Assembly (NCBI GenBank): GCA_009760855.2
Contig: WPIO01000027.1
Span: forward strand, 2,162,501-2,226,500
Length of the DNA stretch: 64,000 bases
Source of the DNA: Cristatella mucedo
Lineage: Eukaryota; Bryozoa; Phylactolaemata; Cristatellidae
Direction: 5' to 3'
Part shown: positions 10,986 to 23,065 of the stretch, one piece after another
Numbering within the stretch: the first letter of the stretch is position 1
Layout: each line of letters begins with the position of its first letter
Position numbers and translations under genes: made by a program
The notes under the pieces: model-generated
Database searches by the model: none
The model's input: the letters and a program-made list of their open reading frames with translations, nothing else
What the model was told of the DNA's origin: nothing

Positions 10986-11569
10986 ATCTAAATTAAAGCT
11001 CAAAACGACAGACTCTCTTTACTTACATATCCCGCAATTGAATTAACTGTCTTACTGCATTTAAAATCGCAAACTGATAGAATCTATAGTTACACACATA
11101 ATTATTCACTGATTTCATAACTCATAAAAATGCAGTGGTTGTTTAAGTATGAAAGCCGAACACCGATAGAAATTTTCCTGAGCTTTTCAAGATATAATTA
11201 GCTTGCCTATCTTTCGCGAATTTAAAAGCAAGTTGTTCATGAATATGCTGCTTTGGGCTGACATATCAGGAGCATGGCCTAATTGTTAGTTAACGTTTCA
11301 ATGACATACATTCTTTATAGGCAAATCCTGTTTGAACTTTAGAAAGTAAAGTTAGTAGCCACCATAAGCGACCACTGAAAGTATTGAGACAAAGTCTAGA
11401 AACGGTGGGGGGCAATAGTGTTTTAAAGTAGTCACGGACTTTTTGAAGATACACTTATAAGTAACAGTTATACTGACGAAGTGGTAAAAATAAAAAGGCC
11501 GGATTATTTACCAGTCTCATTTGAATAGTGCTAGAAAATTCATAATGGTTATTCCTACTACTTGCAGTG
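10986..11569. other. Intron sequence, AT-rich
   Basis: No gene or recognisable repeat is seen. Confidence 0.45.
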
Positions 11570-13190
11570 GGTAATAATAAAAAATACTAATAATGCACTT
11601 GATAAAGCACCCACAGAGAACTTAATCTCTCTCTAGGCGCTTTGCATTTGCTGCAAAGGGAAATGCAATTGAACGGTGAGTAAAATCATGCTTGATAAAC
11701 ACACAAATTGAATAACATAGTTAGGGGTGACATGCACAGGGTCAGCATGCAAATGTGGTTAGTGGCAGCATGCACAGTGTCGGTACGCATAAGCACATCA
11801 AGGACGAATCACAGGGACCCACTAAATGCTGTCCTAAATAGGTGTGTTTTTAAGTTCTTTTTAATGTGGTCAGGTCAAAGGATGTTCTGGCGCAGGTCGG
11901 GAGGGAGTTCAAGGCTTTGTGAGCATACGAACTAAATACACGGTCTCCAAAAGATTTGAGGTGAGGTTTGTAAGGGGTATTTGTAGACTTTTGGATTCCG
12001 AAAAGCAGGTGGTGCGATGCTCGGCTTGATGGGGTAGTATATCTGAGAGATAGGCTGGAGCCAAAGAAAGAAGGGACCTAAAAGTGAGCGAGAAAACCTT
12101 GAAGTCAATCCGTTGCTTGACTGGTAGCCAGTGCAGGTCGGCGAGACGTGGAGTAATGTGGCAACTGTGACGCTCACGACAGACAAGGCTAGCTGCAGAG
12201 TTTTGCACCAGCTTCAATCGCCTGATCGCACATGCTGGTAGGCCAGTAAGCAGTGAGTTGCAGAAGTCGAGAGGGGATGTCACGAATGCATGGACCAACT
12301 TGGACGTGGTATCGTTATCTAAACAAGTCCGAATTTTAGCGATGCTATGAAGCTGAAAATAGGCAGATTTGACTGTGGAGCTGATATGGTCTTCTAACGA
12401 GAGGTCTCTTTGGAATATGACACCTAGATTTTGAGCTGATTCAACTGGAGATATGCTGGCAGAGCCAATTTTGAGAGTCAGCCTTTCCAATCTCTGGATC
12501 ACACTGGGTTTGCCCATAACCAGTAAGTTAGTTTTATCATCATTTAGTTTTAGATAATTTGCTGCCATCCATGTGCGGATGTCATCAATACACGCAGCGA
12601 GTGAGCTGAGAGAATTTGAGGTGCTCGAAGGCTGGGAGGGATGAAAGCAAAGGTACAACTTAGTGTCAACTGCATTGAAGTGAAAGCCTAGATTGTGCTT
12701 GGCAATCACATCAGCAAGAGGGAGAGTATAAACCGTGAGAAAAACCAGACCTAGCATGGAGCCCTGAGGTACGCCATAATTTCAGAGGTACCTCAGATGA
12801 TCTTTGTCCATTCACGTCAATACTCTGGAGTCTCCCACTGAGATACGACCTGAACCACAGCAGAGCAGTGAAGTGATTCCCAAGCGAGATAAGAGGCGCT
12901 CTAGAAGAACTTTGTGATCGATGGTATCAAAAGCTGCCGAAAAATCGAGCAAAACAAGAAGAGACACTCTACCCATGTCTGCATTCCTAAATATGTCGTT
13001 GTGTACCCTAAGCGATGCTGACTCTGTTGAGAAATTAGCTCTAAAGCCAGACTGGAACTTACAAGCACGGTGTGAGGTTTTGATATATGAGTTCTGCTGG
13101 TCTGCCACGACCCGTTCCAGGGTCTATGATAGGAATGGTAGAACTGAGACTGGGCGGTAGTTGCTTAACTCCGTTAATAAAGGATTGCTG
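11570..13190 (-). mobile_element. LINE-B copy 2, 5'-truncated RT plus 3' end
   Basis: The 3' stem-loop and ATT-type tail lie at the left (11575-11640). On the minus strand come the 3' UTR, the C-terminal domain ([38 protein letters not shown]), the palm and motif A (LLDFSAAFDTIDHKVLLERL), plus the upstream FQSGFRANFSTESASL. The catalytic box reads NAVD, and the frame is broken around 12780 and again near the C terminus. The 5' end is cut at about 13190, where a SINE-1 copy begins. Confidence 0.9.
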
Positions 13191-13370
13191 AGCCGTGATG
13201 GCACACTGGGTAAGGCGGTTGCTTTCACGACCTTGGTCCCGAGGTCGTTGGTTCGATTCCTGTGGTGGGCGATTCTTTATCACCACTGCAAGCGGTGGTG
13301 ATAGCCGTAAAGGCTCTTCTGTCGCTATACAAAAAGGCTGTTTAATCAGCTATGATTTATTTATTTATTG
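13191..13370 (+). mobile_element. SINE-1 copy (tRNA-derived)
   Basis: The head AGCCGTGATGGCACACTGGG and a B-box-like GGTTCGATTCC are followed by the family body (GGGCGATTCTTTATCACCAC, GTGATAGCCGTAAAGGCTC, AAAAAGGCTGTTTAATCAG) and an (ATTT)n tail. Other copies in the window define the family. Confidence 0.85.
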
Positions 13371-14207
13371 CCAACTGCTGAGCTTGAACCCGTAACCTCG
13401 ATCATCGGCAGTATTTTTCAGAAGTCATCAATCTTTAACAGCAGGACATTGTGACCCGAGCAGTGAATTTTCTCGTTAAAATGTATACACCAACTCCTAA
13501 AAAGGATTCCAATCATCCAAAGAAAGAATAACTGCTTCGCTATTCTTGCCTCAGAGACCCTCGCTCTATAGTCTGATATGTAAGAACGAGAAATGGTTTG
13601 CCCTCGCTGGTAGCTGCTACAGCAAAAGTTCCGTGAAAAGCGTGTTGTCATTCTTGTAATCCCGTTTATAGCATGAATTGGACGGTCCTCATTGTAATTT
13701 GTATAAAATTTCATTGAAAAGCACTTGCTGACTATTTAGATTAGTTATAATAATAATAAATCTTTTGCACAGTGTACTTAGAGTATTAATATATGTTCCA
13801 GTCCTTTCCGACCCTCTGCAAGAGAAGCAATAATATGTACTAAATGAGGAGCAAGCTAGCTTGTCTAGGTAAGCATCCAAAAGCGTAAGAAGATACTCAT
13901 GACAGCCGGTTAGTAGGACTCCTGGTGGCTAACGTGCACTCAACCGTGAACAGGAATAGTTGCATAGTTCGCTTAAAAAAAGATAAATCCACAAGCACAC
14001 TGTAAGAAATGTCATGTTACCTTAGTTACGACGTCTTCGGAACAATTTTCTAAAGCACAGCCATACTCAAGGATGATTTACTCAGGCAGAATAAATGCTG
14101 TGCGGAACGTGTACCTTGCTTTAGTATCGTTTTTAATGCCACCAAATCAGGTAATGGCGTGCTATGAGTCTGTTATGAGGTATGAGGTTGGGATTATAAC
14201 AACTAAA

Positions 14208-14249
14208 CTTCCGACCTCAAAGAACTTTGTAGCTAGTTGGGGTCGGAAG
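14208..14249. repeat. Short inverted repeat (hairpin)
   Basis: CTTCCGACCTCAA (14208-14220) pairs with TTGGGGTCGGAAG (14237-14249) with one mismatch across a 16-base loop. There is no T-run to suggest a terminator, and its role is unknown. Confidence 0.7.
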
Positions 14250-14492
14250 TAATCGAGAGAGTCCACCGATTCGTTGGTGTGACTGTTGGCATGATTTGAC
14301 ACTGGTAATTCAGCTACGTGTGATTAGGAAAGACAATGTAGGGACTTTAGGGTCTGTGGGATATTCTTGGTCGTCCCCTGCTCAATGGGCTACTTTTGGT
14401 GGTGAGCAGCAGTGTAAAGTGGCAGTTAAAACGTTCAAGATATGTAAGAAACATGGGTAGTAGATGCGACTATTGCTTGAGTGTTAGCAGAG

Positions 14493-14570
14493 GCTCTCTC
14501 TCCCTCTTTCTCTCTCTCTCTCTCTCTCTCTCTTTCTTAACTCACTCTTCAACTCTCTCTCTCTCTCTCT
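14493..14570. repeat. (TC)n microsatellite, interrupted
   Basis: TC units are broken by short TTCTTAACTCA-type interruptions. Confidence 0.9.
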
Positions 14571-15039
14571 TAGTGATTTGTAAACATACTATATGGTTGT
14601 TTTTAAAATATTTCATTAGCCGGCCCAGAGAGAATGAAGGCATGGGATGACTTGTAATTGCAGAGTAGATTGCCTATGGTGTCAGGTCGGCCTAGTTACA
14701 ACACATGAACGTTGCTAAAACAAGGGCCTGCTTATTTATGATTGCGGCAGCAAAGCTATGTCATGCTTTTGGGACACTGGGCGCCGAGACTACTGTAGCT
14801 ACCTTTACTACTGACTTAACACGTGTGTCCTTAAACGTCTGCAACTAGTGATACAACTCGGCAGAGCTCTTGGCCTGCCTTAGAAAAACCTCATTTAAGG
14901 GTGCCTTTATGAGTTCAAACAAACGAGTCTACTCTTGTTTTTTGCGTAGTCAAAGACCGAGTTCTGTGCGGAATTCAAACGTCCGAGTCTGCCGGAAGCT
15001 CCTAAGGAGTCAAAGGTGAAGGTTGGTGCTGAGTTTCAG

Positions 15040-17060
15040 TCGGGTAAACCATATTCTGACGTCAGATCTGGATCGGGACGATGAGCTTGTCAAAGTTTAA
15101 ATCGACATGGCAAAATACCTCCGAATCAAATGAGCGTCGACATCACTACGATTGAGCTCGAGCTGAAGAAGAAGCCTGCTGATGACGAGACGCTTTCATA
15201 TGCGATCTGAGACAGCGCCTCAGATACGAACAGGGTGATCTGATTAAAGTTCAGCATCAGCCATAACTCTACACGGAAGATGGACTTCGGTGCATTATAG
15301 TCCTGCAAGGTGGTGTACACGTTCAAGGCCAATACTGTCTCGTCCACGATTGGGAACAAGGCTGTCCGAAGCTGCCAAAGGAAAGCGGCATGATGAGCGT
15401 GTTCGCCAAACGGGTCAAGGTCACATGATAGAAAAGAAAAAGATTACCGCAGCGGTGGCCGACTTCTGTGCGACAGACATGTGCCCAGAAGAAGCCCTGG
15501 CTGACAACGGACGCAAGGCGCTGATCTAGACCTTGAGTCTTGACAACGACGTCGCCAGAAATGGGAGACTGTCGGCCAATGAAGTTCTGGCATTGCCCGT
15601 GCAATCCGAGCCAACGTCCAGGGGCGTGCCAGGATCGGCCGACATGCAGTACAAGCGATCCCCGAGAAGCATCCGGCGATCGGTGTGGGTTTCTCGTCTA
15701 CGGTGGACCTGTACACGGAGTCTGTAATAAAGGTACTGTCCTATTTGTTCACCACGAATCGCTACATCGGTGCTCAACGACCGGACGCTGCCCGTCAAGC
15801 CCTCAGGGATTCGAGCCACTCGGCCTTCGAGGTGCTGGAGGAGTTCAAGGAGGATCTGGTCGGCTTTGACCTGTTCGACAAGGAGACCTACAAGCAGATC
15901 ATCGTCATCTCAGATAGCGATTAGAATTAATGCTGCGCCGGCTGCCTCCCGAAAGAGTGCTTTTGGCTAGCCTGCCTCAACCACAGGCACGCCCCATTCG
16001 TGACAACCGTGCTCAAAAAAGATGACCAAGGTGGAGAACGGCATCAGGGGTAAGCCTATCTACAGGTACGTCAAGACACCCTACATGAAGCTGCCGTTCG
16101 ACCTGATTGCAGCTTACTAGAAGCTTATCAGGTGATTAAAGTGGTTCAACATGCAGTCGCCGCTGCCAAAGACGTTCAATCAGGAGAACGAAACACCGTG
16201 GAACTCGCTTCTTCCCTGCCTTCTCAGCATTAAGGAGATGTTTGAGGACATTGTCGCTGTGCTGACCGCAAAGGACATCAATGAGACGCTCCTCAAGCAG
16301 CTCACCGACTTCTTGCAATTGCTGGACCGCGACGTTGAGGCTCGAGCAGTTCCAACAGCCGAGTCTGCACAAGGTCGCCTACTGGCGCAGCGCTCTGCTG
16401 AAGCACCTGAAGCCAGTTCTCGAGGACGCCAAGGACACCACGGGCAAATGCATGACTCCGGAAAATTCGGCCCTTATCACCGCGCTCTCCGCTCATAAAG
16501 ATTAAGTTGAAGCCGGGGCGCGGCATCTAGGACGTCCATATCGAGCAAGCCAGTGAGCTTCTCAAAGACAGAATGAACAAGATATACGGATACGGAAAGA
16601 GCGAGGACGCGGAGAATGAGGAGTTGGGAAGCAGTGCTTTAAGATGTCGTCGTCTAAGTATGACATCTCCGACGACGAGGTGAAGGAACAACAACAAAAA
16701 GACGAACGACGATGACAGTTCAGCTGGAAGCCTGACCATGAGATTGAGCACACGGCGGATACCTGGAGTACACGGTCTCTACCGCCGAGGTGAAATAAGT
16801 TGTCGCAGTCGTCAAGCAACAGCTGCTTTACAACGAGAAGGTTGCCCTCGAATTCCAGAACCTGCTGTGGTGGAGGCTTAGCAGCGCGCTCATGCTCTCC
16901 GTTGCTCGTGAGCTTGTTTCTGGTTGAAGCTCTGCTTGACGGCCTTCGGGGCGAAGTCGGAGAGTAACTTCTCCAAAGCCAGCAATTCGCTGAAGAAGAA
17001 ACAGCCTGAAGCGCATCGTCTGCAAAGATCTTGTGTTTTTGTCTTCCAATCGCCTCGTTT
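15040..17060 (+). mobile_element. Decayed autonomous hAT transposon with transposase remnant
   Basis: The plus strand carries, in the right order, matches to BED-type hAT transposases spread over several frames. At 15430-15530 is ITAAVADFCATDMCPEEALA (usual: ITxAVAxFIAxDMRPFSxVE). At 15540-15650 lies an NGRLSANEVLALPVQSEPT-like segment. At 15685-15920 come the RNase-H-like strand DLYTESVIKVLSYLFTTNRY and then DKETYKQIIVISDSD (usual ...IVFVTDxGxN). At 16185-16330 is TPWNSLLPCLLSIKEMFED (usual TRWNSxxxML). At 16340-16500 is FQQPSLHKVAYWRSALLKHL. At 16940-17060 is SESNFSKASNSLKKKQPEAH (usual SSAxSERxFSxAGNxLTxKR) followed by DLVFLSSN-like codons. Premature stops occur near 15528, 15922, 16105, 16503 and 16796, plus frameshifts, so it is dead. 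The coding stretch is GC-rich compared with its flanks. Terminal inverted repeats were not located, so the ends are approximate. Confidence 0.75.
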
Positions 17061-17684
17061 GCAAACAAAACACATTTCCGCTTGTTTTCCAGCGGCATGG
17101 GTATGGGTAGTCCGGCTAACGCACTTCTGGACGATGGGTGGGCATGAGTAGGCCCGGCCACCCAACTTTAGCAATGGTTTCCGAATTGGTACCGGCCCAA
17201 ATAGAAAATGGCAATAGGAGGCTCTGATGAAGACAGACACCACATGGATGCTAAGAAACCTTGAGTATTTTTGTCGTGTCTTGTATGTGCATTAGCGAAT
17301 CGGGGCTCTTTGGCAATGGTTGAGCACAACTCGAGCATTTTGATGTAGATGAGGTGTAATATATGCTGAATGGCGGGGCCACTGCTTGCCAAGTCTATTT
17401 CATATTTATATTTCATCACGTCAGCAAGCAATCTGAGAATAAATATTGAGGTTATTGTTCAAACCCGGAAGAAATTTCATTTAAATAGATTAACTTCGGT
17501 GGCTAACAGCTCTGTAAGCAGTAAGTAAAGCATGGGACACAACCCGGGTAAACAAGCGCGCCTTATAGCTGAGTCGGACATCGGCCATAGACGATTACAC
17601 TTGTTTGATCAACGTGTTCCACCTGATAGTCGGGTTCCATTCTACGCGGAAGTTATATCTGCAGCCTAATCTATAATTCATCCG
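17061..17684. other. Intron or hAT 3' flank
   Basis: No gene is seen. The first hundred bases may be the non-coding 3' end of the hAT element. The rest is unassigned. Confidence 0.35.
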
Positions 17685-19530
17685 CTCAAATTGGCGGCAG
17701 GAGATGCGGTTTGGAAGCACTCAAAGCTGAGTCGGGAGAGCAGTCGATGTTGTGAGCAGCATGGAAATAGCAGCTCAGGACTGCGGGTAAGGGTTACCAT
17801 TGTCAGCCAGCTGGAGAGTGAACTCAATTGCGTAAGATCTCTGGAAATGAGTTCCAAAGTTTAGGACCTGCAGAGCACCTCTGTCACCAACGGTCTTTAA
17901 GTGGAGGAATGGAACAGCTAGTTTATTTTCCGGAAGAAAACGAGAGCATGAGGCTGAAGCAGGTGCATCAGTTCAGTTAGGTATAAAGGAGAAGAGTCGT
18001 GGTGGGCCTTTTTGGTCAGCCTGAGAACTTCTATATCTGTTGATCAGCTGGCCGCCATCAAAGCTTTTTCAGCAAAGGAAACGCATGGTCAAACCTCCGA
18101 TATTGTAAAATAGCCTTGCAGCCGTATTCATAGCCAGTTCAGAAGCCTAGCGGCCTTTTTTTCGGTATCCCGATCAAATGGAATTACAATAAACTAGCCG
18201 AGACAGAACCAAGGATAACCATAATGTTTTGCAAACCACTGTGGAAGAGAGTTCCTAACTTTATTGAACATAATGGATTGTTGTGGAGGCAGTCTTCTTT
18301 GTACCAAGCTTTTCACATTTTAGGCAGCTGTCAAAGACGACACCTAAATTCTCAGCACAAGATGAGGGTCGCACAAGAGCATCACCTATTAGAAGAGCAA
18401 AACCTTCTGAAAACCGCACGCCTGGGGTGTCCTATGAACAGCAGTTTCATTTAATCGTCGTTTAGTTTAAGGACATTTGCCGGCATCCACGATTGAATAT
18501 CGGCAAGTAGCAGATTCCGATGGTTTAGATGAAAACTATAGCCGACTATCTTCAGGTCAAAAACGGATAGCATATTTGATGGTCCTGAATCACTCTCCAT
18601 AGAGATTGAGCAGAAATGAAGAACAGCGCAGGACCAAGAACAGACCCTTGAGGGACCCTCAAGATGACTGCTTAGGTGGGGGGACCTGGCCCCACCCGAT
18701 AAGGATTGAATATTATCAGACAGGTACGATTTAAACCGCTCCAGTGCCTCGTCTGCCACATCGATCGTTGCTCTCAATCGTTCGAGTAGGATTTCGTGAT
18801 CAATAGTGTCTAAGGCACAGATAGATCTGGCAGTTTCGACAGTGACATTCTTGTCATCGTGGCTACATGGTCGTCATAAGTTATACGGATGAGAGCAGTT
18901 TCAGTGGAATGCTCCTGCTTGAACCCAACTAAACAAAAGCGTGAAAATTAACTAATTTTTATTGATGTGTGCTAAAAGTTGCTTGTCGACAGCTTTTTTA
19001 AGAATCCTTGACAAAAAAGGAAGAATGAAAAATGGGCGATAGTTTTTATGGACTTGCATATCCTAATCAAGCTTTTGAAGTATCGTTCTGACGATGGCCG
19101 ATTTAAAGGACTTCGGTACAGACTTTATTAAGGTAGCCACATTCCATGCAGAAATATGGGACCATTTGTTTAAGGACTTTCATGTATAGCGATTCAGGAT
19201 TAGCTTTATTCGGAAGGGGCTTTATGGTGGCATGAATGTGCACAATTGTTTTTCTGTGAAGAACGCTGAAAACGTTTTGGCGGAGCCGCTAATATCAGGA
19301 GAATGAGACCTCTCGGTATTGGCCAGCAAACTGTTTACTGTCTTATAAATTTGTTTTGGGTCCGACTGGCAGGACTTTTCGAGTGAAAAAGAAGCACTGG
19401 CTTTTCTAAGCTTCCAGCTGCAGACTGGAGGGAAGCCTTTGAAATTGACTACATCTTTATCAGACCCAGGCTTCTTAAAACGGCGTTCAAGCCTGCGCCT
19501 AACACGCAAGCACACGGCATCTTTATACAT
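17685..19530 (-). mobile_element. LINE-A copy 2, decayed
   Basis: The minus strand shows the LINE-A order: basic linker (RVRRRLERRFKKPGSDKDVV), RT fingers, remnants of motifs A and B, the C-terminal region and a 3' UTR that matches copy 1 (GCTGAGTCGGGAGAGCAGT near 17730). The frame is broken many times and parts of the palm are missing. No endonuclease remains, and the last part of the 3' UTR is lost or too diverged to see. Confidence 0.85.
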
Positions 19531-19689
19531 TATGTACTCAAAAAATTGTTATAGTACATAATAAATGAATATTTATAGCTGTTGTGTACACAGAATACGG
19601 ACGATCTTGATGGGAATACACTAAAATCCAGAGTGATAGTGGATTAATGGAAATAATGAAGATCATATGCTCAATCAGTGAAAGCAAAA

Positions 19690-20115
19690 TTCAAAGTTTG
19701 TTAATCTAAGATTCAGTGAAGTTGATTGTAAACTTGTATCTCATAGACATAAATTATTTGGTGAAGTATTATCTCGTTTTAAGAAAATAAGGCTGTGCAG
19801 TGAATAAAGAAAAGCTAATCATGGACTGGAAAAGTGCTGATAAGAAATTAAGTATCAACAAAGTCCCAGGAAGACCGTTGACCGACTTTAATATATTGAT
19901 AAAATATTTAAAAGAACTAAGTAATAAAAACACTATGGGTGTATTTGCAAGAGATGAATTTTCAGAAATGACTCCTACTTCAATAGAGTGTTTGGTAAGC
20001 ACTACAGGGTAAACTAAACAAGCACTGGATTGCAGTAAAAACTTCTAACGGAGATTCATACTACTTCGAATTATATGGAGCTCTTGGGTTATCAGAAATA
20101 CGTGAATAGTTGAGA
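19690..20115 (+). mobile_element. Polinton-like fossil: adenain-type protease remnant
   Basis: An AT-rich patch unlike its flanks encodes a block resembling the cysteine protease of Polinton/Maverick elements: a GVFARDEF box near 19940-19965 and, further on, the HWIAVKTSNGDSYYFE region with the expected catalytic-type His, followed by YGALGLSEIRE. In the family this protease matures virion proteins. The element is broken and only this part was recognised. No capsid, polymerase or integrase part and no terminal repeats were seen. It appears old. Ends are approximate. Confidence 0.45.
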
Positions 20116-21339
20116 AATGTTTCGATTTTTTTTTCAACGTTCCAATTGCAAAGTTATAGCGGTAGATAGTTTTATGATAGTTTTAGTTATAGCGAAATCT
20201 TTCGCTTAGAGTGTGTGAGAAAATACGCTCCGCTGACGACCTTCCCATTCCTAATCACATCATCACAACTCCTACAACGAAAGATAGCAGAGCAGCCCCG
20301 ACACTAGTATGCTAGTAGCAGTCAACGATCAATTTGCTTAGTCTTCTGATCGATCCTCACCGGGGCTCATGGCCGCGATGATAATAATAATTTCTAGACT
20401 TACAGTCATCGAAATAGAAAAGTGGCTACTATTTTTGACATAGCGATACAAATTATTAGTTGATTTTGCGCATTAAGAGAACTAGATCTTTATTCAGGGG
20501 CTTTACAGCTCGCAGCAAGGGAAGCAATTGCAAGCTTTTAATGATATCCCACGTATCACGCTTAGACCAGCATTAAACAGGACACAACAGTCCTTTGGGC
20601 GAGCTGTTATGCGGGCCACAGGTTTGTAGTACGCACTGAATCCTCAAGGGGTAAGCAGGATGAGTACGCACAAAAAAAAACAACAAAACAAGTTTACTGG
20701 CTCACAGTAAAAACTGAGCCGAATATATGCGCCTTCAATGAGGCCTAAACGGTGCAAAGTTAGTGCGGGTTATGACAGAAGCAAATTGCGTACTTGTGAT
20801 GAGTCTGAACTAAAAACCCGAGTACCCCCACTGAAGATTTAAATATACAGACTATCTTTGATTTGGCTATTATTTTTCTTCTAATGCTTCGAAAAGTTAA
20901 TAGTAATTCACGATCTATAGTAAATATTAAAAGTTCCCAACTTCGAGCGACAGAAGCTTGCTGACTGGCTCAGTTGCTATGTCAAAGAGAGTACTACGAT
21001 ACTGCGCATATCCATCTGAGTTGCTTTTAAATACCCCACCGTGCGTATGGAAATGGATTTATAACTAGGTATGAGTGTTGTGGGATGTTTTTCGACTGCT
21101 CTTCTTTCTTCGACGTCACCTTAGTGCACTACTTTGCGGCCTCTCTTCTGCGACTCTTTTCACTGAGCTCTAAGAGCACTAATCAAAGGTGCACTAATAT
21201 CGGTCGGGCATCGGCAAGGACTAGGACCGATGCATGGCTTCACTTTCGTCGAATGATTCCAACATAGAAGTCGCCAGAGAGCGTTAGTGACATCATTCCC
21301 CCAGCTCTTAGCAGTTCATCAATGACCACCTTTCAGACG
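20116..21339. other. Intron sequence
   Basis: No gene or identified repeat. AT-rich DNA near 20120-20220 could belong to the preceding fossil. Confidence 0.4.
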
Positions 21340-21741
21340 GCCACTAATGATCTCATCTCGATGTTTATTTGGTTGTCTAAGAAGACTACTAGTCCTTTTG
21401 ATGCGGTGTCAGCTGTTTTCATTCTGAAATGCATATGCTTATTTCCTCTTGTCCTGCATAACTAACTTGCTAATGTGACCTTGGCCTCAGTTCTTCTTCC
21501 TGAAATCTTTAAAAATTCTGTTGTTATTCCAATCACTAATGAGGGAAACACTAGAGCAGGAGAAATTAAATAACTTCCGCCCAACCCCCCCCCGTTCCCA
21601 TTTTTATTTATGACACTAGAAATAGTGCTAGCAGACCAGATACACTTAAATATAAAACGTCAGACCTAGAAAATAGGTTCTGGTCAGCTTCACCGTCCAT
21701 TTCCCCAATATTAATTGCATCACATTGTTAATATTATAAAA
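21340..21741 (+). mobile_element. Older decayed LINE, RT fingers part
   Basis: The translation is weak but ordered: KKTTSPFDAVSAV (for SxSCSLDPIPT), LLPEIFKNSVVIPIT (for VPxxxKxAVVRPLLKK), NFRP, and LEIVLADQ (for LERVVADQ). A poly-C run at about 21587 interrupts it. It lies directly upstream of LINE-B copy 3 and may be the older host element into which that copy inserted. Confidence 0.5.
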
Positions 21742-22774
21742 TGCTGCATGCATTGATGACATCCGCACATGGATGGCAGCAAATTTTCTAAAACTTAACG
21801 ATGATAAAACTAACTTACTAGTTATGGGCAAACCCAGTGTGATCCGGAGATTGGAAAGGCTGACTCTCAAAATTGGCTCTGCCAGCATATCTCCTGTCGA
21901 ATCAGCTCGGAATCTAGGTGTCATATTCCAAAGCGACCTCTCGTTAGACGACCATATCAGCTCCACAGTCAAATCTGCCTATTTTCAGCTTCATAACATT
22001 GCTAAAATTTGGGCTTGTTTAGATAAAGATACCACGTCCAAGTTAGTTCATGCATTCGTGACATCCCGTCTCGACTTCTGCAACTCACTGCTTACTGGCC
22101 TACCAGCATGTGCGATCAGGCGATTGCAGCTTGTGCAAAACTCTGCAGCTAGGCTTGTCTGTCGTAAGTGCCGCAGTTGCCACATTACTCCACGTCTCGC
22201 CGACCTGCACTGGCTACCATTCAAGCAACGGATTGACTTCAAGGTTTTGTCGCTAACTTTTAGGTCCCTTCATTCTATGGCTCTAGCCTATCTGTCAGAT
22301 ATACTACTCCATCAGGCCAAGCATCGTACCACCCGCTTCTCGGAATCCAACAGTCTAGAATTACCTCGTACAAACCTTAAATCCTTTGGAGACCGTGCAT
22401 TTAGTTCATATGCTCCCAAAGCCTGGAACTCACTCCCGACCTGCGTCAAAACATCCCCTGACCTGACCACATTTAAAAGGAACCTAAAAACACACCTATT
22501 TAGGACAGCATTTAGTGGGTCCCTGTGATTTGTCTTTGATGTGCTTATGCGTGCTGACACTGTGCATGCTGCCACTAACCACATTTGCATGCTGACCCTG
22601 TGCATGTCACCCCTAACCATATTATTCATTTCGTTTGTTTTTCAAGCATGATTTTACTTACCATTCAATTGCATTTCACTTTACAGCAAAGGTAAAGCGC
22701 CTAGAGAGAGATTGAGTTCTCTGAGGGCGCATTATCAAGTGAATTATTATTATTATTATTATTATTATTCGGGC
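21742..22774 (+). mobile_element. LINE-B copy 3, 5'-truncated, long open frame
   Basis: It starts at CTGCATGCATTGATGAC and has an open frame through 22525 (about 250 codons) covering the RT C-terminal half: [57 protein letters not shown] and TTFKRNLKTHLFRTAFSG. The palm with YADD is absent through 5' truncation. The 3' UTR, stem-loop and a clean (ATT)n tail are complete, so it is a fairly recent insertion. Confidence 0.9.
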
Positions 22775-23065
22775 ATGCTTAGATAGGGACACGCCATTCA
22801 AGTGGGTCCAGGCATAGCTGACATTCCGTCTCGATCCTTATAACTCATTGCTTGCTGGTCTACCCGCCTTTGAAATCAGGCACTTACAGCTTGTGTATAA
22901 GTCTGCAGCCAGTATTAACCTAAGTTTTTTTCGGCATCTTTTGGATCCATGTGGAATTACCTTTATGGGTTTATGAGTGTTGGCACTCTGCATTTTATTG
23001 CTAACCGATTATGTTGTTTTGCCTGGAGGACTTGCAAAGTGCTCATAAATACATTTCTTTCTCTT
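22775..23065 (+). mobile_element. Older decayed LINE, RT C-terminal part
   Basis: Directly after the (ATT)n tail of copy 3 come diverged LINE residues: RLDPYNSLLAGLPAFEIRH for [19 protein letters not shown] and LQLVYKSAA for LQLVQNSAA. The tail GCAAAGTGCTCATAAATACA is a weak form of the LINE 3' end. With 21340-21741 it may be one host element split by copy 3. Confidence 0.65.

Larger units (their letters stand above)
13371..15039. other. Intron sequence
   Basis: No supported gene. It contains a short hairpin (14208-14249) and a (TC)n microsatellite (about 14493-14570). Confidence 0.45.

Noticed and set aside
13191-13270. tRNA-like heads with A and B boxes
   Set aside because: They occur in many copies with the same non-tRNA body and tail and do not close an acceptor stem, so they are SINE heads rather than tRNA genes.
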